Below are positions 7,649-15,755 of a stretch of 46,272 nt of DNA, piece after piece. The notes under the pieces were generated by a model that was given only the letters and a program-made list of their open reading frames with translations, was not told the origin of the DNA and ran no database searches. The DNA comes from CAZZKG01 sp964654825 (lineage in GTDB: Bacteria; Gemmatimonadota; CAZMKB01). Made by a program: the position numbers and the translations under genes. Where the stretch lies: NCBI GenBank assembly GCA_964654825.1, contig CAZZKG010000028.1, forward strand, positions 1-46,272. The letters are read 5' to 3'. Position 1 is the first letter of the stretch, and the number at the start of each line of letters is the position of its first letter.

Positions 7649-9154
7649 ATGACTGTGAAGGCAAATAGCGCATCTGGAATAGCCGTGAGTGAGCGTCCGC
7701 CCGGGAAAGAAGTCGATGGTCCGGTCTTTTCACTGAACTGTCAGGATCAAAAGATCTATCGCCAATTGAAAATATCTTTTCTTATACGTCCCTCGTTTTT
7801 TATCCTTTTTGCGTTTGTCTCTCTCCTCGCTGTTTTCCTTGGGCAGGAATCCGAAGCTCGTGAAGGAGAGAAAAGCATCCTCGTATATCCTCCGAGAAGC
7901 CATGCTCTGGGGCACCGGGCGACCTCTACGCACCTAAAGATGTTCCTGGGCAGATCGGCACGTTTTGATGATCCGAGAGGGATCGACTGTGTCAAACTGA
8001 ATGCCTGGGATGATCCCGATTCCGATTCAGATGACGATGAGCTCTGTGTGGTTCTTGCGAACAGCGGCCGCAATGAAATTATCTTCAACAATTCCATGGC
8101 CTCTATCACGAAGTCCGAAGGTGATGCAGGGGTGAAGTTCACCAATCCGGCGGATGTCGCGATCGATGCTTCCGGAAATTTGTTTGTGGCTGATTCGGCC
8201 ACCGGATCCATACTGAAGTTCAGGCTGGATGATAAAAACAGGCTCAAGTTCATATCACGAATAACAGGTGGATCAAAATTGGATGACAGGCTCCTCGAAC
8301 CGTCAGGCATCTGTTCATCATATGATGATACCGTGTATGTCGCCGACCGTTTGAGGAACGACATTCTTATGTTCGACAGGGATGGAAATTTCATCCGGTT
8401 TCTCGAAGGGAAAGGGAGTGGTGAAAACCATTTGTTCCAGCCGATCGATATCGATGTGCTTTGTGCTGATGATCCCTGGAATTTCTTCAAGCGGAATTCG
8501 ATCTTTGTCCTTGATAAAAACGGTAAAAGGATACGAAAGTATTCCACGGATGGGAAACAGGAGGCGATTGTCGAAGTGGAGAACATCGGAATAGAGGGAG
8601 TTGTTCTCTCTTCGATAGCATCCGATTATTACGCACAGATCTACGCTACGGATGTGAAGAATCACTGCATACACAAATTCGACAGGAACCTCGACTACCT
8701 TGGCAGTTATGGCAATAAGGGGACCGGCGACGGAGAGTTCATAGCCCCGAAGGCGATCACGATCTGGAAACGGTTCGGCCAGGTGTTCGTAGCAGATTCC
8801 ATCGGTGTTCAGTACCTGTGGATCGGTACGGATGTAAACCTGCCGGAAGCGAAAGAAAAACAACACGCAGTCATCAGAAAAAATGAGAGGGGGCGTAAGA
8901 CCATTCAGGTGTCCATCGTGATTGCCGAACCATCAGAACTTTCTTTCTCCATCCAGGACACCCGGGGGAAGGAAACCCCGATCGTCGGGTGGCGAAAGTA
9001 TTTTCCCCGGAGAGTCGACCTGACGCTGCCCTTCAAGTGGGATCAGGAAGAAAAACCCGACAGCGCGAAACTTGTTATCAGAGCACGGGCGACCTATTCA
9101 TCGAAGGAATCGTTCGAAAAGAAGTTGACACTACCTGTGAAGGTCCTATACTGA
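7649..9154 (+). CDS. NHL-repeat beta-propeller protein, exported
   Basis: The protein has NHL-type repeats such as ANPADVAIDASGNLFVADSATGSILKF-like units, EPSGICSSYDDTVYVADRLRNDILMFDRDGNFI and IYATDVKNHCIHKFDRNL, spanning roughly the middle two thirds. A C-terminal beta domain of about 90 residues follows. A hydrophobic segment (FFILFAFVSLLAVFLGQ) precedes the repeats. The start is uncertain. The frame is open from a GTG at 7535. The ATG at 7649 leaves about 40 residues before the hydrophobic segment. A TTG at 7766 would give a textbook signal peptide beginning MKISFLIRPSFF, but has only a weak and distant ribosome site. NHL propellers are usually scaffolds or ligand binders; no catalytic residues are evident. 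Confidence 0.75.
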   Translation: MTVKANSASGIAVSERPPGKEVDGPVFSLNCQDQKIYRQLKISFLIRPSFFILFAFVSLLAVFLGQESEAREGEKSILVYPPRSHALGHRATSTHLKMFLGRSARFDDPRGIDCVKLNAWDDPDSDSDDDELCVVLANSGRNEIIFNNSMASITKSEGDAGVKFTNPADVAIDASGNLFVADSATGSILKFRLDDKNRLKFISRITGGSKLDDRLLEPSGICSSYDDTVYVADRLRNDILMFDRDGNFIRFLEGKGSGENHLFQPIDIDVLCADDPWNFFKRNSIFVLDKNGKRIRKYSTDGKQEAIVEVENIGIEGVVLSSIASDYYAQIYATDVKNHCIHKFDRNLDYLGSYGNKGTGDGEFIAPKAITIWKRFGQVFVADSIGVQYLWIGTDVNLPEAKEKQHAVIRKNERGRKTIQVSIVIAEPSELSFSIQDTRGKETPIVGWRKYFPRRVDLTLPFKWDQEEKPDSAKLVIRARATYSSKESFEKKLTLPVKVLY

Positions 9155-9251
9155 AAGTGGGGACCTCCATCCGGGAGGGAGCGGTGATTCACGGTCGCGA
9201 TCGCAGGAACAAGCGACTTCGCCGGGTGTAGTGACCGGTGTGGAGGCAACG

Positions 9252-10292
9252 ATGAAATTAGTGCGGGACGGAAAACACAGACACACCGTGGCACCTTTGT
9301 TTGTGGGCCTTCTCGTGGCAATGTTCGGCACCGCTCCAGCCGTGTTTTCTCAGAGTAAATTCGCCGGGGAGCCGTTCAGCAGGGGTGTAGGTGGGAGGGG
9401 GCTCGCCATGGGGAGTGCCTTCGTCTCCGTTACGCAGGGGGCATCGTCACTGTACTGGAATCCCGCCGGTATTTCCGGTGTCGATCATCGTGAACTAATG
9501 GCGATGCATTCGGAGAGCTTTGGGGGGGAGGTGGATCACGACTATATCGGTTTTGCGCAACCCATCTCAGATGGACCTGCCCGCAGTGCCTTCGGGGTTG
9601 GTGTGATAAGGCTGGGTGTTTCAGGGTTCCAGGAAACGGCATTGCCCGATCCGACCCAGCCGGTCGGCCCCGACAACAGACCGGTCGTAGTGAATACGTT
9701 CGCGATCTCGGATTATGCATTCCTCTTCGGATATGCCAGGGAGATCAGAGAGGGGCTCAGATTCGGAGGCAACGTGAAGGTTCTTCACAGGAGCCTGTAC
9801 ACCGAATCGGCAAATGGTTTCGGTTTTGATTTCGGATTACTCTACACGCCTGTTTCGCTCTCCCCCATTCAGATCGGGATGAGCGTCCAGGATCTCACAA
9901 CGACATTTCTGGCATACAGCACCGGGAAACACGAGAGAATCAGGCCGACTGTTCGGGCAGGCGCTTCGACCGCCCGGGGTATCGATCTGTGGAATGGCAG
10001 TCTCATCCTCGCAACCGATTTCGTCTTCAGATTCGAGGACCGCGGTTCACTGGTCGACAATTTCGAGTTCGGTTCTGTAAGCGGGACATATCACATCGGG
10101 GGAGAATACCGCATCGATAGAAGATATCTCAAGGGACTGGACCTGGCCCTGCGCGGCGGTTTTGATGAGGAGGTTCCTTCCGCAGGGGCCGGAATAGGTT
10201 TCGGGAGGTTCCAATTCGACTATGCCTGGCTCGGCAAGGTCGATGAAGACCTCGGTACGAGCAACCGGGTGTCCATGACCGTGAGTCTTTGA
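9252..10292 (+). CDS. PorV/PorQ family outer-membrane protein
   Basis: The 346-residue protein has a signal peptide ending APAVFSQ. The mature N-terminus (SRGVGGRGLAMGSAFVS, SLYWNPAGIS) is the hallmark of PorV/PorQ (UPF0164-like, FadL-related) barrels. Alternating amphipathic strands follow to the C-terminus (RVSMTVSL). The ATG at 9252 is chosen over a GTG at 9231 because GGAGG lies at 9242-9246, five bases upstream. In Bacteroidota, PorV is the outer-membrane shuttle that receives type IX secretion cargo. Its presence beside genes whose products carry a PNPFNP sorting tail makes a cargo-handling role plausible but not proven. Confidence 0.85.
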   Translation: MKLVRDGKHRHTVAPLFVGLLVAMFGTAPAVFSQSKFAGEPFSRGVGGRGLAMGSAFVSVTQGASSLYWNPAGISGVDHRELMAMHSESFGGEVDHDYIGFAQPISDGPARSAFGVGVIRLGVSGFQETALPDPTQPVGPDNRPVVVNTFAISDYAFLFGYAREIREGLRFGGNVKVLHRSLYTESANGFGFDFGLLYTPVSLSPIQIGMSVQDLTTTFLAYSTGKHERIRPTVRAGASTARGIDLWNGSLILATDFVFRFEDRGSLVDNFEFGSVSGTYHIGGEYRIDRRYLKGLDLALRGGFDEEVPSAGAGIGFGRFQFDYAWLGKVDEDLGTSNRVSMTVSL

Positions 10293-10495
10293 AAACAATC
10301 TGTTTTGTGCGATGGTAGACACTGAGAGAACATGAGGACGGGAGGGGTGCGATAGAGACTCCACTTTTATTCGAAATACGCAGAAAACTGATTCATCTCG
10401 TCCCACTCGTTATCCCACTCGTTTCACGATTTGATCTTCTGCAGAAAAAGCCACTGCTCATCATCAGTGGCACTTCCGCACTCATCGCATGGTGG

Positions 10496-10939
10496 ATGGA
10501 TGTTGCCAGGAGGAAGCCGGGTCCGGTCAAGGAGGTGTTTTTATATCTGTTTGGTTCGTTTCTGAGGAAGGATGAGCAGAGTAATACGGCCGCATCAACC
10601 TACTATTTCCTGGGTATCTTCGTTGCAATCGCCCTCTTTCGCAGACCGATCGCTGAAGCAAGTATGTTCATCCTGATCGTGGGGGACACTATGGCCGCTA
10701 TCGTCGGTATGACCTGGGGCCGTGTGAAGATATGGGATAAAAGCCTGGAAGGTACCACTGCCTTTTTTCTGTCTTCCTGCCTCATGCTCCTGTTTCTCGG
10801 CAGAGTAAATCTGTGGGCCGGCATGATCGGTGCCTTCGTTGCTGCGATCGTCGAATTGTTGCCGGTGCCACTCAACGATAACCTGTCCATACCTGTGTCC
10901 AGCGGATTGACCATGTTCCTGGTCTCTAATTTCTTTTGA
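10496..10939 (+). CDS. Dolichol kinase / diacylglycerol kinase-like (SEC59-type) membrane protein
   Basis: The visible part has the conserved family motifs VGDTMAAIVGMTWGRVKIW, KSLEGTTAFF and PVPLNDNLSIPVSSGL, plus several membrane helices. Relatives are CTP-dependent polyprenol or diacylglycerol kinases and phosphatidate cytidylyltransferases, so a lipid-carrier recycling role is likely. The ATG at 10496 is too late. In-frame sequence upstream encodes the expected family N-terminus (LFEIRRKLIHLVPLVIPLV, about 10367-10423) and reaches an ATA at 10352 placed 4 nt after GGAGGGG (10341-10347), but no ATG, GTG or TTG. The real product is probably about 195 residues. It ends 12 nt before the foldase start. 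Confidence 0.8.
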   Translation: MDVARRKPGPVKEVFLYLFGSFLRKDEQSNTAASTYYFLGIFVAIALFRRPIAEASMFILIVGDTMAAIVGMTWGRVKIWDKSLEGTTAFFLSSCLMLLFLGRVNLWAGMIGAFVAAIVELLPVPLNDNLSIPVSSGLTMFLVSNFF

Positions 10940-10951
10940 CGGGAGTTGCCT

Positions 10952-12208
10952 ATGAAGACAATTATAATCTTTATCGGGATAGCCTTCACCTTAACCCGGT
11001 GTTTGATTGCCGGCGGCGAGAAGGATCTCTTCAGAGATCTTGTTGAGGTTGCTCGCGAGGAGGCTCTCCTGGGACAATTTACAACTGCCGCGCGAAACTA
11101 CGAAGAAGCGATTTCCCAACCGGTGAAACCGGACGAAAAACTGGACGTATATTATGAACTGGCGACCCTGTATTCTGATGATCTCGCCGACACTGCCCGG
11201 GCGCTCGACACGTATCTGATGATCGCCCGTATGTACGATGGGTCCGATCGGGTAGATGTGGCTCTTTACAGAATCGGGAATATTCTCGAAGAACTCGGGG
11301 AGTGTCACAATGCAGTCGGTTATTACGAAAAACTGATCGTCGGATACCCATCGAGTGGATATGTCGAATACGCGCTCGAAGGAAGTGAGCGATGTTTTCA
11401 CAAGAATTTCAAAGAGGCGGCGGCGGTCGTGCACGGTGAACCCATCACCGTGATGGAGCTGGAGGCGGCCATCGAGGCACTTCCTCTTGTGTACAAGGGG
11501 AGGTACTCGACTCCACAAGGCAAGAAGGAATATCTCGAGAAGATGATCAGGGACAGGATAGTGGAACAAACGGCCAGGGATCTCGGTTTCCTCGATGACC
11601 CCGAAATCGTCGCAAAGGTTAATGATGCGAAAATGAGGATCCTGAACGAACATTTCTTTCTCACGCAGGTGCGGGAGAAGGTACAGGTGAACGATGAGGA
11701 AATCGAGGAATACTATCAGGCTCATCGCCAGGATTATATTAAACCGGAGGAGATCAGAGTGCGCCACATTCTTACGGAGACCGAAGAGGAAGCGGAAAGC
11801 ATCCTTCAGGATCTGAAGGCAGGAAGAAACTTCGAAGATATGGCAGCTGATTTCTCGATCGACATGAGAACGAACGAGAAAGGCGGTGATCTGGGATACA
11901 TCACCCGTGGAAGAACTGTGAAGGAAGTGGAAGAGGTCGCATTTTCGCTCGAGCCTGGTGAGGTATCGGATGTTGTGAAAAGCAGGTTCGGTTATCATAT
12001 TGTGAAAGTCGAGGACAGGAGACCCGAAACCTACCGATCCATCGACGAAATGAGGGAGCTGGTTGTGTCAGAAGTTAGGAGAATCAAGGAGGAACAGAAA
12101 TCGAAGGATCTGATGACGGAGTTGAAAAATCGTTATGGTGTGAAAGTGTTCGACGAAAAGGACGAAATCCATTCTACGTCGACCGGTGAAGGTGAAAGGC
12201 AGGAATGA
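10952..12208 (+). CDS. Parvulin-type peptidyl-prolyl isomerase (SurA/PpiC-like foldase) with TPR-like N-terminus
   Basis: The product has an export signal (MKTIIIFIGIAFTLTRC); the Cys might be a lipidation site, but the preceding Arg makes this weak. Residues about 25-150 form TPR-like helical repeats (ARNYEEAISQP, ALDTYLMIARMYDG, AVGYYEKLIVGYPSSG). A SurA_N-like helical region (VVHGEPITVMELEAAIEAL...) follows, then a rotamase domain at about residues 265-360 with IRVRHILTETEEEAESI, GGDLGYITRG and SRFGYHIVKVEDR. GGGAG lies 6 nt upstream of the ATG. Such foldases assist outer-membrane and secreted proteins, which fits the many exported proteins encoded nearby. The TPR fusion is less usual. Confidence 0.88.
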   Translation: MKTIIIFIGIAFTLTRCLIAGGEKDLFRDLVEVAREEALLGQFTTAARNYEEAISQPVKPDEKLDVYYELATLYSDDLADTARALDTYLMIARMYDGSDRVDVALYRIGNILEELGECHNAVGYYEKLIVGYPSSGYVEYALEGSERCFHKNFKEAAAVVHGEPITVMELEAAIEALPLVYKGRYSTPQGKKEYLEKMIRDRIVEQTARDLGFLDDPEIVAKVNDAKMRILNEHFFLTQVREKVQVNDEEIEEYYQAHRQDYIKPEEIRVRHILTETEEEAESILQDLKAGRNFEDMAADFSIDMRTNEKGGDLGYITRGRTVKEVEEVAFSLEPGEVSDVVKSRFGYHIVKVEDRRPETYRSIDEMRELVVSEVRRIKEEQKSKDLMTELKNRYGVKVFDEKDEIHSTSTGEGERQE

Positions 12209-12221
12209 AAGGAGTAGCCCG

Positions 12222-12431
12222 ATGGCAAGGGGAACAGTAAGGTGGTTTCATGATATGAGAGGATATGGATTCATAGAGAGAGACGGGGGAGGATCCGTCT
12301 TTGTCCACTTCACGGCGATTCGATCTACAGGCTTCCGAACCCTCGCCGAAGGTCAACCGGTTGAATTCGATGTGATATCGGGTGAGAGGGGTCTCGAAGC
12401 GAAAAACGTTATCTCACTGGAGAATGTTTGA
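12222..12431 (+). CDS. Cold-shock domain protein
   Basis: This 69-residue protein is a single cold-shock (OB-fold) domain with RNP1-like GYGFIERD and RNP2-like VFVHFTAI motifs and ends EAKNVISLENV. It would bind single-stranded RNA or DNA. GGAG (12211-12214) precedes the ATG by 7 nt. Its TGA stop overlaps the TTG start of polA by four bases, so the two are translationally coupled. Internal charge differs from CspA (FHDMRGYGFIE in place of FNxxKGFGFI), but the fold motifs are intact. Confidence 0.88.
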   Translation: MARGTVRWFHDMRGYGFIERDGGGSVFVHFTAIRSTGFRTLAEGQPVEFDVISGERGLEAKNVISLENV

Positions 12432-15133
12432 GCCCCGAAGATAAGCAGACAATATTTTTCATCGACGGGTACGCGCTACTTTACAGGTCATACTTCGCTT
12501 TCCTTCGAAACCCGCTCACCACGTCCGGGGGAGAGAATGTCAGCGCCATCTATGGTTTCATCAATTCCCTGATCAAGATCATACGAGAACATAGGCCGCA
12601 TTACCTCTGTCTCGTCTTCGACACCAGAGAGCCGACTTTCAGGCACAAACTGTATCCTGCTTACAAAGCAACCCGTGAAAAGATGCCCGATGACCTTGCC
12701 GATCAGATTCATCGCACACGGGAGATTGCTGAAGTAATGAGGATCCCGATTGTCGAGCTTCCGGGGTATGAAGCGGACGATGTGATCGGTACTCTTACGA
12801 AAAAAGCCGTCGACAGGGGGCTCGAGGCGGTGATCGTCTCGGGTGACAAGGATTTTTATCAGCTTGTGCGTAAAGGTGTGAAGCTCTATGATCCGAGGAA
12901 GACCGGGAAGGAAGATGAATGGGTCGGGGTCGACAACGCCCGGCAGAAGTTCGGTGTCCCGGCGGAAATGGTGAGAGATGTGCTCGCCCTCATGGGGGAC
13001 AGTTCCGACAATGTGCCCGGCGTCCCCGGTGTCGGTGAGAAAACCGCCGTGAAGCTTATGAAGGAATACGGATCGATCGACGAAATCTATTCGAAACTCG
13101 AGATGGTCTCCTCGAAGAGTGTCAGAGAAAAACTTCGAAACAACAGGGACAGCGCCTATTTCTCACGCGATCTCGTGACGATTCGTGTCGATCTGCCCGT
13201 CGAGCTCGATCTGGAGAGTTTCAGGACCGAAGATCCCGATGAGAAGAGGCTCTACGAGATCCTCAATGAACTCGAGTTCCATGCTTTGAAAAAGAGACTG
13301 GATCTGTCCGTGGATCACCGTGAACAGGCGGCTGAAGGGACATATCTGCTTGTCGACACCATTAGTCAGCTCACCGGGATCATTGCCGGGATCGAGAAGT
13401 ACGGCTTCTGCTCCGTCGATCTCGAAACAACCAGTCTGGATCCCATCAGTGCGGATATCGTCGGGATTTCTCTCTCGTTCGAGGAGGGAGCAGGGTATTA
13501 CATACCTCTCGGTCATGAAGAAGGTGAGAATCTCGACGGTGAAGAGGTGTTGACAGCTCTCAAATCGATGCTCGAGTCCGGGAAGATCAGGAAGATCGGA
13601 CAGAACCTCAAGTACGATGCTTCAGTCCTCTCGGGGCACGGGATCAACCTGAAAGGGATCTTTTTCGATACGATGATAGCGGCCTACCTGCTCGATCCTG
13701 AACGAAGATCGTACGGTCTGGACAACCTCGTGAGCAGTTACCTGCGGCACACTATGAAGAGTTACAACGAGGTAACCGGAACGGGGAAACAGAGGATCTC
13801 CTTCTCCAGAGTCCCGGTCACCATTGCGAGGGATTATTCGTGCGAGGACGCTGATTTCACACTCAGGCTCCAGGGACTACTCGAACCGCAACTGGTGGAC
13901 AAGGAGCTCTTCGATCTGTTCCAGAGAGTGGAGGTGCCGCTCATCACCGTCCTAATGGATATGGAGCGGACCGGTGTTTCCATCGATGTTCCGTTCTTCA
14001 GCCGGTTCTCGGACCGGATGGGTTCGATGCTGGTCGACGTCGAAGATAAGATTTTCGAGATGGCGGGTTGTTCTTTCAACATCAACTCCACGAAGCAGCT
14101 CTCAGCGGTTCTTTTCGGTGAGCTCAAACTCCCCGTCGTGAAAAAGACGAAGACGGGCTATTCGACTGACAGTGAAGTTCTCGAGATTCTCTCCAGGGAT
14201 TATGACATTGCCGGGAATCTTCTAGAGTACCGGGAGCTCACCAAGCTCAAAAACACCTATGTCGATGCTCTGCCCAAGCAAGTACATCCCACAACCGGGA
14301 AGGTTCACACGTCTTTCAACCAGGTGGCAACCGCGACCGGCAGACTTTCTTCCAGTGATCCCAATCTCCAGAATATCCCGATACGGACCGAGCTCGGACG
14401 GGAGATTCGCAGGGGATTCATCCCCGGGGGGAAAGGCAGACTCCTGGTGACTGCGGACTACTCGCAGATCGAGTTGCGGATCGTCGCCCACGTGTCCGGA
14501 GACGAGAACATGATCAGCGCTTTCAACTTCGGGGCCGATATCCACCGACAGACAGCCGCACTGGTTTTCGGAGTGAAGCAGGAGGAGGTGACGAAGGAAC
14601 TTCGCTCCCGGGCCAAGGAGATCAACTTCGGCGTGATCTACGGCATGGGTCCGTTCGGACTTTCCCGGCGCCTTGGAATACCACTCGATGAAGCGAAGGT
14701 CTTCATCGACAACTACTTCGAACGCTACCGCGGTGTAAAAGCTTTCATCGACAGGACTGTCGAGGAAGCGAAGGAGAAGGGATACGTGACGACCTTGCTC
14801 GGGAGGCGGAGGTACCTGCCCGGGATCGGCAGTAAAAACAGAAACGTCCGGGAGTTTGCCACCAGGACGGCGATCAACTCTCCGGTTCAGGGTACCGCCG
14901 CCGACCTTATCAAACTCGCCATGATCGATATTCATAAGGAACTCGAGCCTTCGAAACTTGATGCCAAAATGATCATCCAGGTGCATGATGAGCTCGTCTT
15001 CGATGTTGCCGAGCCCGACGTCGACGATTTGACCCGGCTGGTCCGACGGAAGATGGAGGGGGCCCTCGATCTCGTCGTGCCCGTGACGGTCGACATCGGT
15101 GTCGGTGAAAACTGGTATTCGTGTAAGCTGTGA
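12428..15133 (+). CDS. polA: DNA polymerase I
   Basis: The 901-residue product has all three Pol I domains. An N-terminal 5'-3' nuclease is marked by FFIDGYALLYRSYFAF, GYEADDVIGTL and GDSSDNVPGVPGVGEKTA. A 3'-5' exonuclease appears intact: DLETTSLDP near residue 330, GQNLKYDASVL and YSCEDADFTL keep the acidic residues. The polymerase domain has motif A DYSQIELRIVAH (about residue 676), motif B RAKEINFGVIYGMGPFG and motif C VHDELVFDV (about residue 852). Translation begins at TTG overlapping the cold-shock gene's stop, which suggests coupled, moderate expression. It repairs DNA and removes RNA primers. coaE follows after 7 nt. Confidence 0.97.
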   Translation: MSPEDKQTIFFIDGYALLYRSYFAFLRNPLTTSGGENVSAIYGFINSLIKIIREHRPHYLCLVFDTREPTFRHKLYPAYKATREKMPDDLADQIHRTREIAEVMRIPIVELPGYEADDVIGTLTKKAVDRGLEAVIVSGDKDFYQLVRKGVKLYDPRKTGKEDEWVGVDNARQKFGVPAEMVRDVLALMGDSSDNVPGVPGVGEKTAVKLMKEYGSIDEIYSKLEMVSSKSVREKLRNNRDSAYFSRDLVTIRVDLPVELDLESFRTEDPDEKRLYEILNELEFHALKKRLDLSVDHREQAAEGTYLLVDTISQLTGIIAGIEKYGFCSVDLETTSLDPISADIVGISLSFEEGAGYYIPLGHEEGENLDGEEVLTALKSMLESGKIRKIGQNLKYDASVLSGHGINLKGIFFDTMIAAYLLDPERRSYGLDNLVSSYLRHTMKSYNEVTGTGKQRISFSRVPVTIARDYSCEDADFTLRLQGLLEPQLVDKELFDLFQRVEVPLITVLMDMERTGVSIDVPFFSRFSDRMGSMLVDVEDKIFEMAGCSFNINSTKQLSAVLFGELKLPVVKKTKTGYSTDSEVLEILSRDYDIAGNLLEYRELTKLKNTYVDALPKQVHPTTGKVHTSFNQVATATGRLSSSDPNLQNIPIRTELGREIRRGFIPGGKGRLLVTADYSQIELRIVAHVSGDENMISAFNFGADIHRQTAALVFGVKQEEVTKELRSRAKEINFGVIYGMGPFGLSRRLGIPLDEAKVFIDNYFERYRGVKAFIDRTVEEAKEKGYVTTLLGRRRYLPGIGSKNRNVREFATRTAINSPVQGTAADLIKLAMIDIHKELEPSKLDAKMIIQVHDELVFDVAEPDVDDLTRLVRRKMEGALDLVVPVTVDIGVGENWYSCKL

Positions 15134-15140
15134 GAGTAAA

Positions 15141-15755
15141 ATGCTTTGCGTGGGACTGACAGGGAATATCGGCAGCGGCAAGAGCACCGTCGCCGGGGTC
15201 TGGGAGAGTCTCGGCGCGCGCGTGATAGATGCGGACCGGATTGCCCGGGATGTCCTCGTGCCCGGTTCTCATGCTCTCGATAAAGTGCTGGAAACGTTCG
15301 GGAAGGATGTTATGGACAAGAGTGGAGAACTGGACAGGAAAAAACTCGCCGGAAGGGTCTTCGGTGACCCGGAGGCGGTGACTTCGCTCAACGAGATCGT
15401 TCATCCGCCGGTTATCCGCAGGATCCAGGAGATAATCAACAGCGACCCGGGTAAAAACACGATCTACGTTGTCGAAGCGGCGTTGATTATCGAATCCGGC
15501 AAAAAGAAGGATTACGACGTGATCGTCGTGGTCGATTCCGATCTCGAAAGTTGTGTCGAGCGGGTGATGAAGGCCAGAACTATGACACGGGAAGAGGTGC
15601 TGCGAATCGCCGGGTCGCAGATGGACAGAGAAAAGAAGAGATCTGAAGCGGATATCATTATCGATAACAGCGGCAGTTTAGATGCATTGAGACGGGAAGC
15701 CATCCATGTGTATCACGAATTGATAAAGATAGAAAAAGAGAGCAGGACTCGATGA
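15141..15755 (+). CDS. coaE: Dephospho-CoA kinase
   Basis: The 204-residue enzyme catalyses the last step of coenzyme A synthesis, phosphorylating the 3'-hydroxyl of dephospho-CoA. The P-loop GLTGNIGSGKST lies at residues 5-16, followed by the family motifs DADRIARDV and HPPVIRRI. The start at ATG 15141 places the P-loop where the family has it. A TTG- or GTG-initiated extension upstream overlaps polA and is unlikely. Its TGA overlaps the next ATG (ATGA at 15752), so it is coupled to the following subtilase gene, an unrelated function. Confidence 0.95.
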   Translation: MLCVGLTGNIGSGKSTVAGVWESLGARVIDADRIARDVLVPGSHALDKVLETFGKDVMDKSGELDRKKLAGRVFGDPEAVTSLNEIVHPPVIRRIQEIINSDPGKNTIYVVEAALIIESGKKKDYDVIVVVDSDLESCVERVMKARTMTREEVLRIAGSQMDREKKRSEADIIIDNSGSLDALRREAIHVYHELIKIEKESRTR

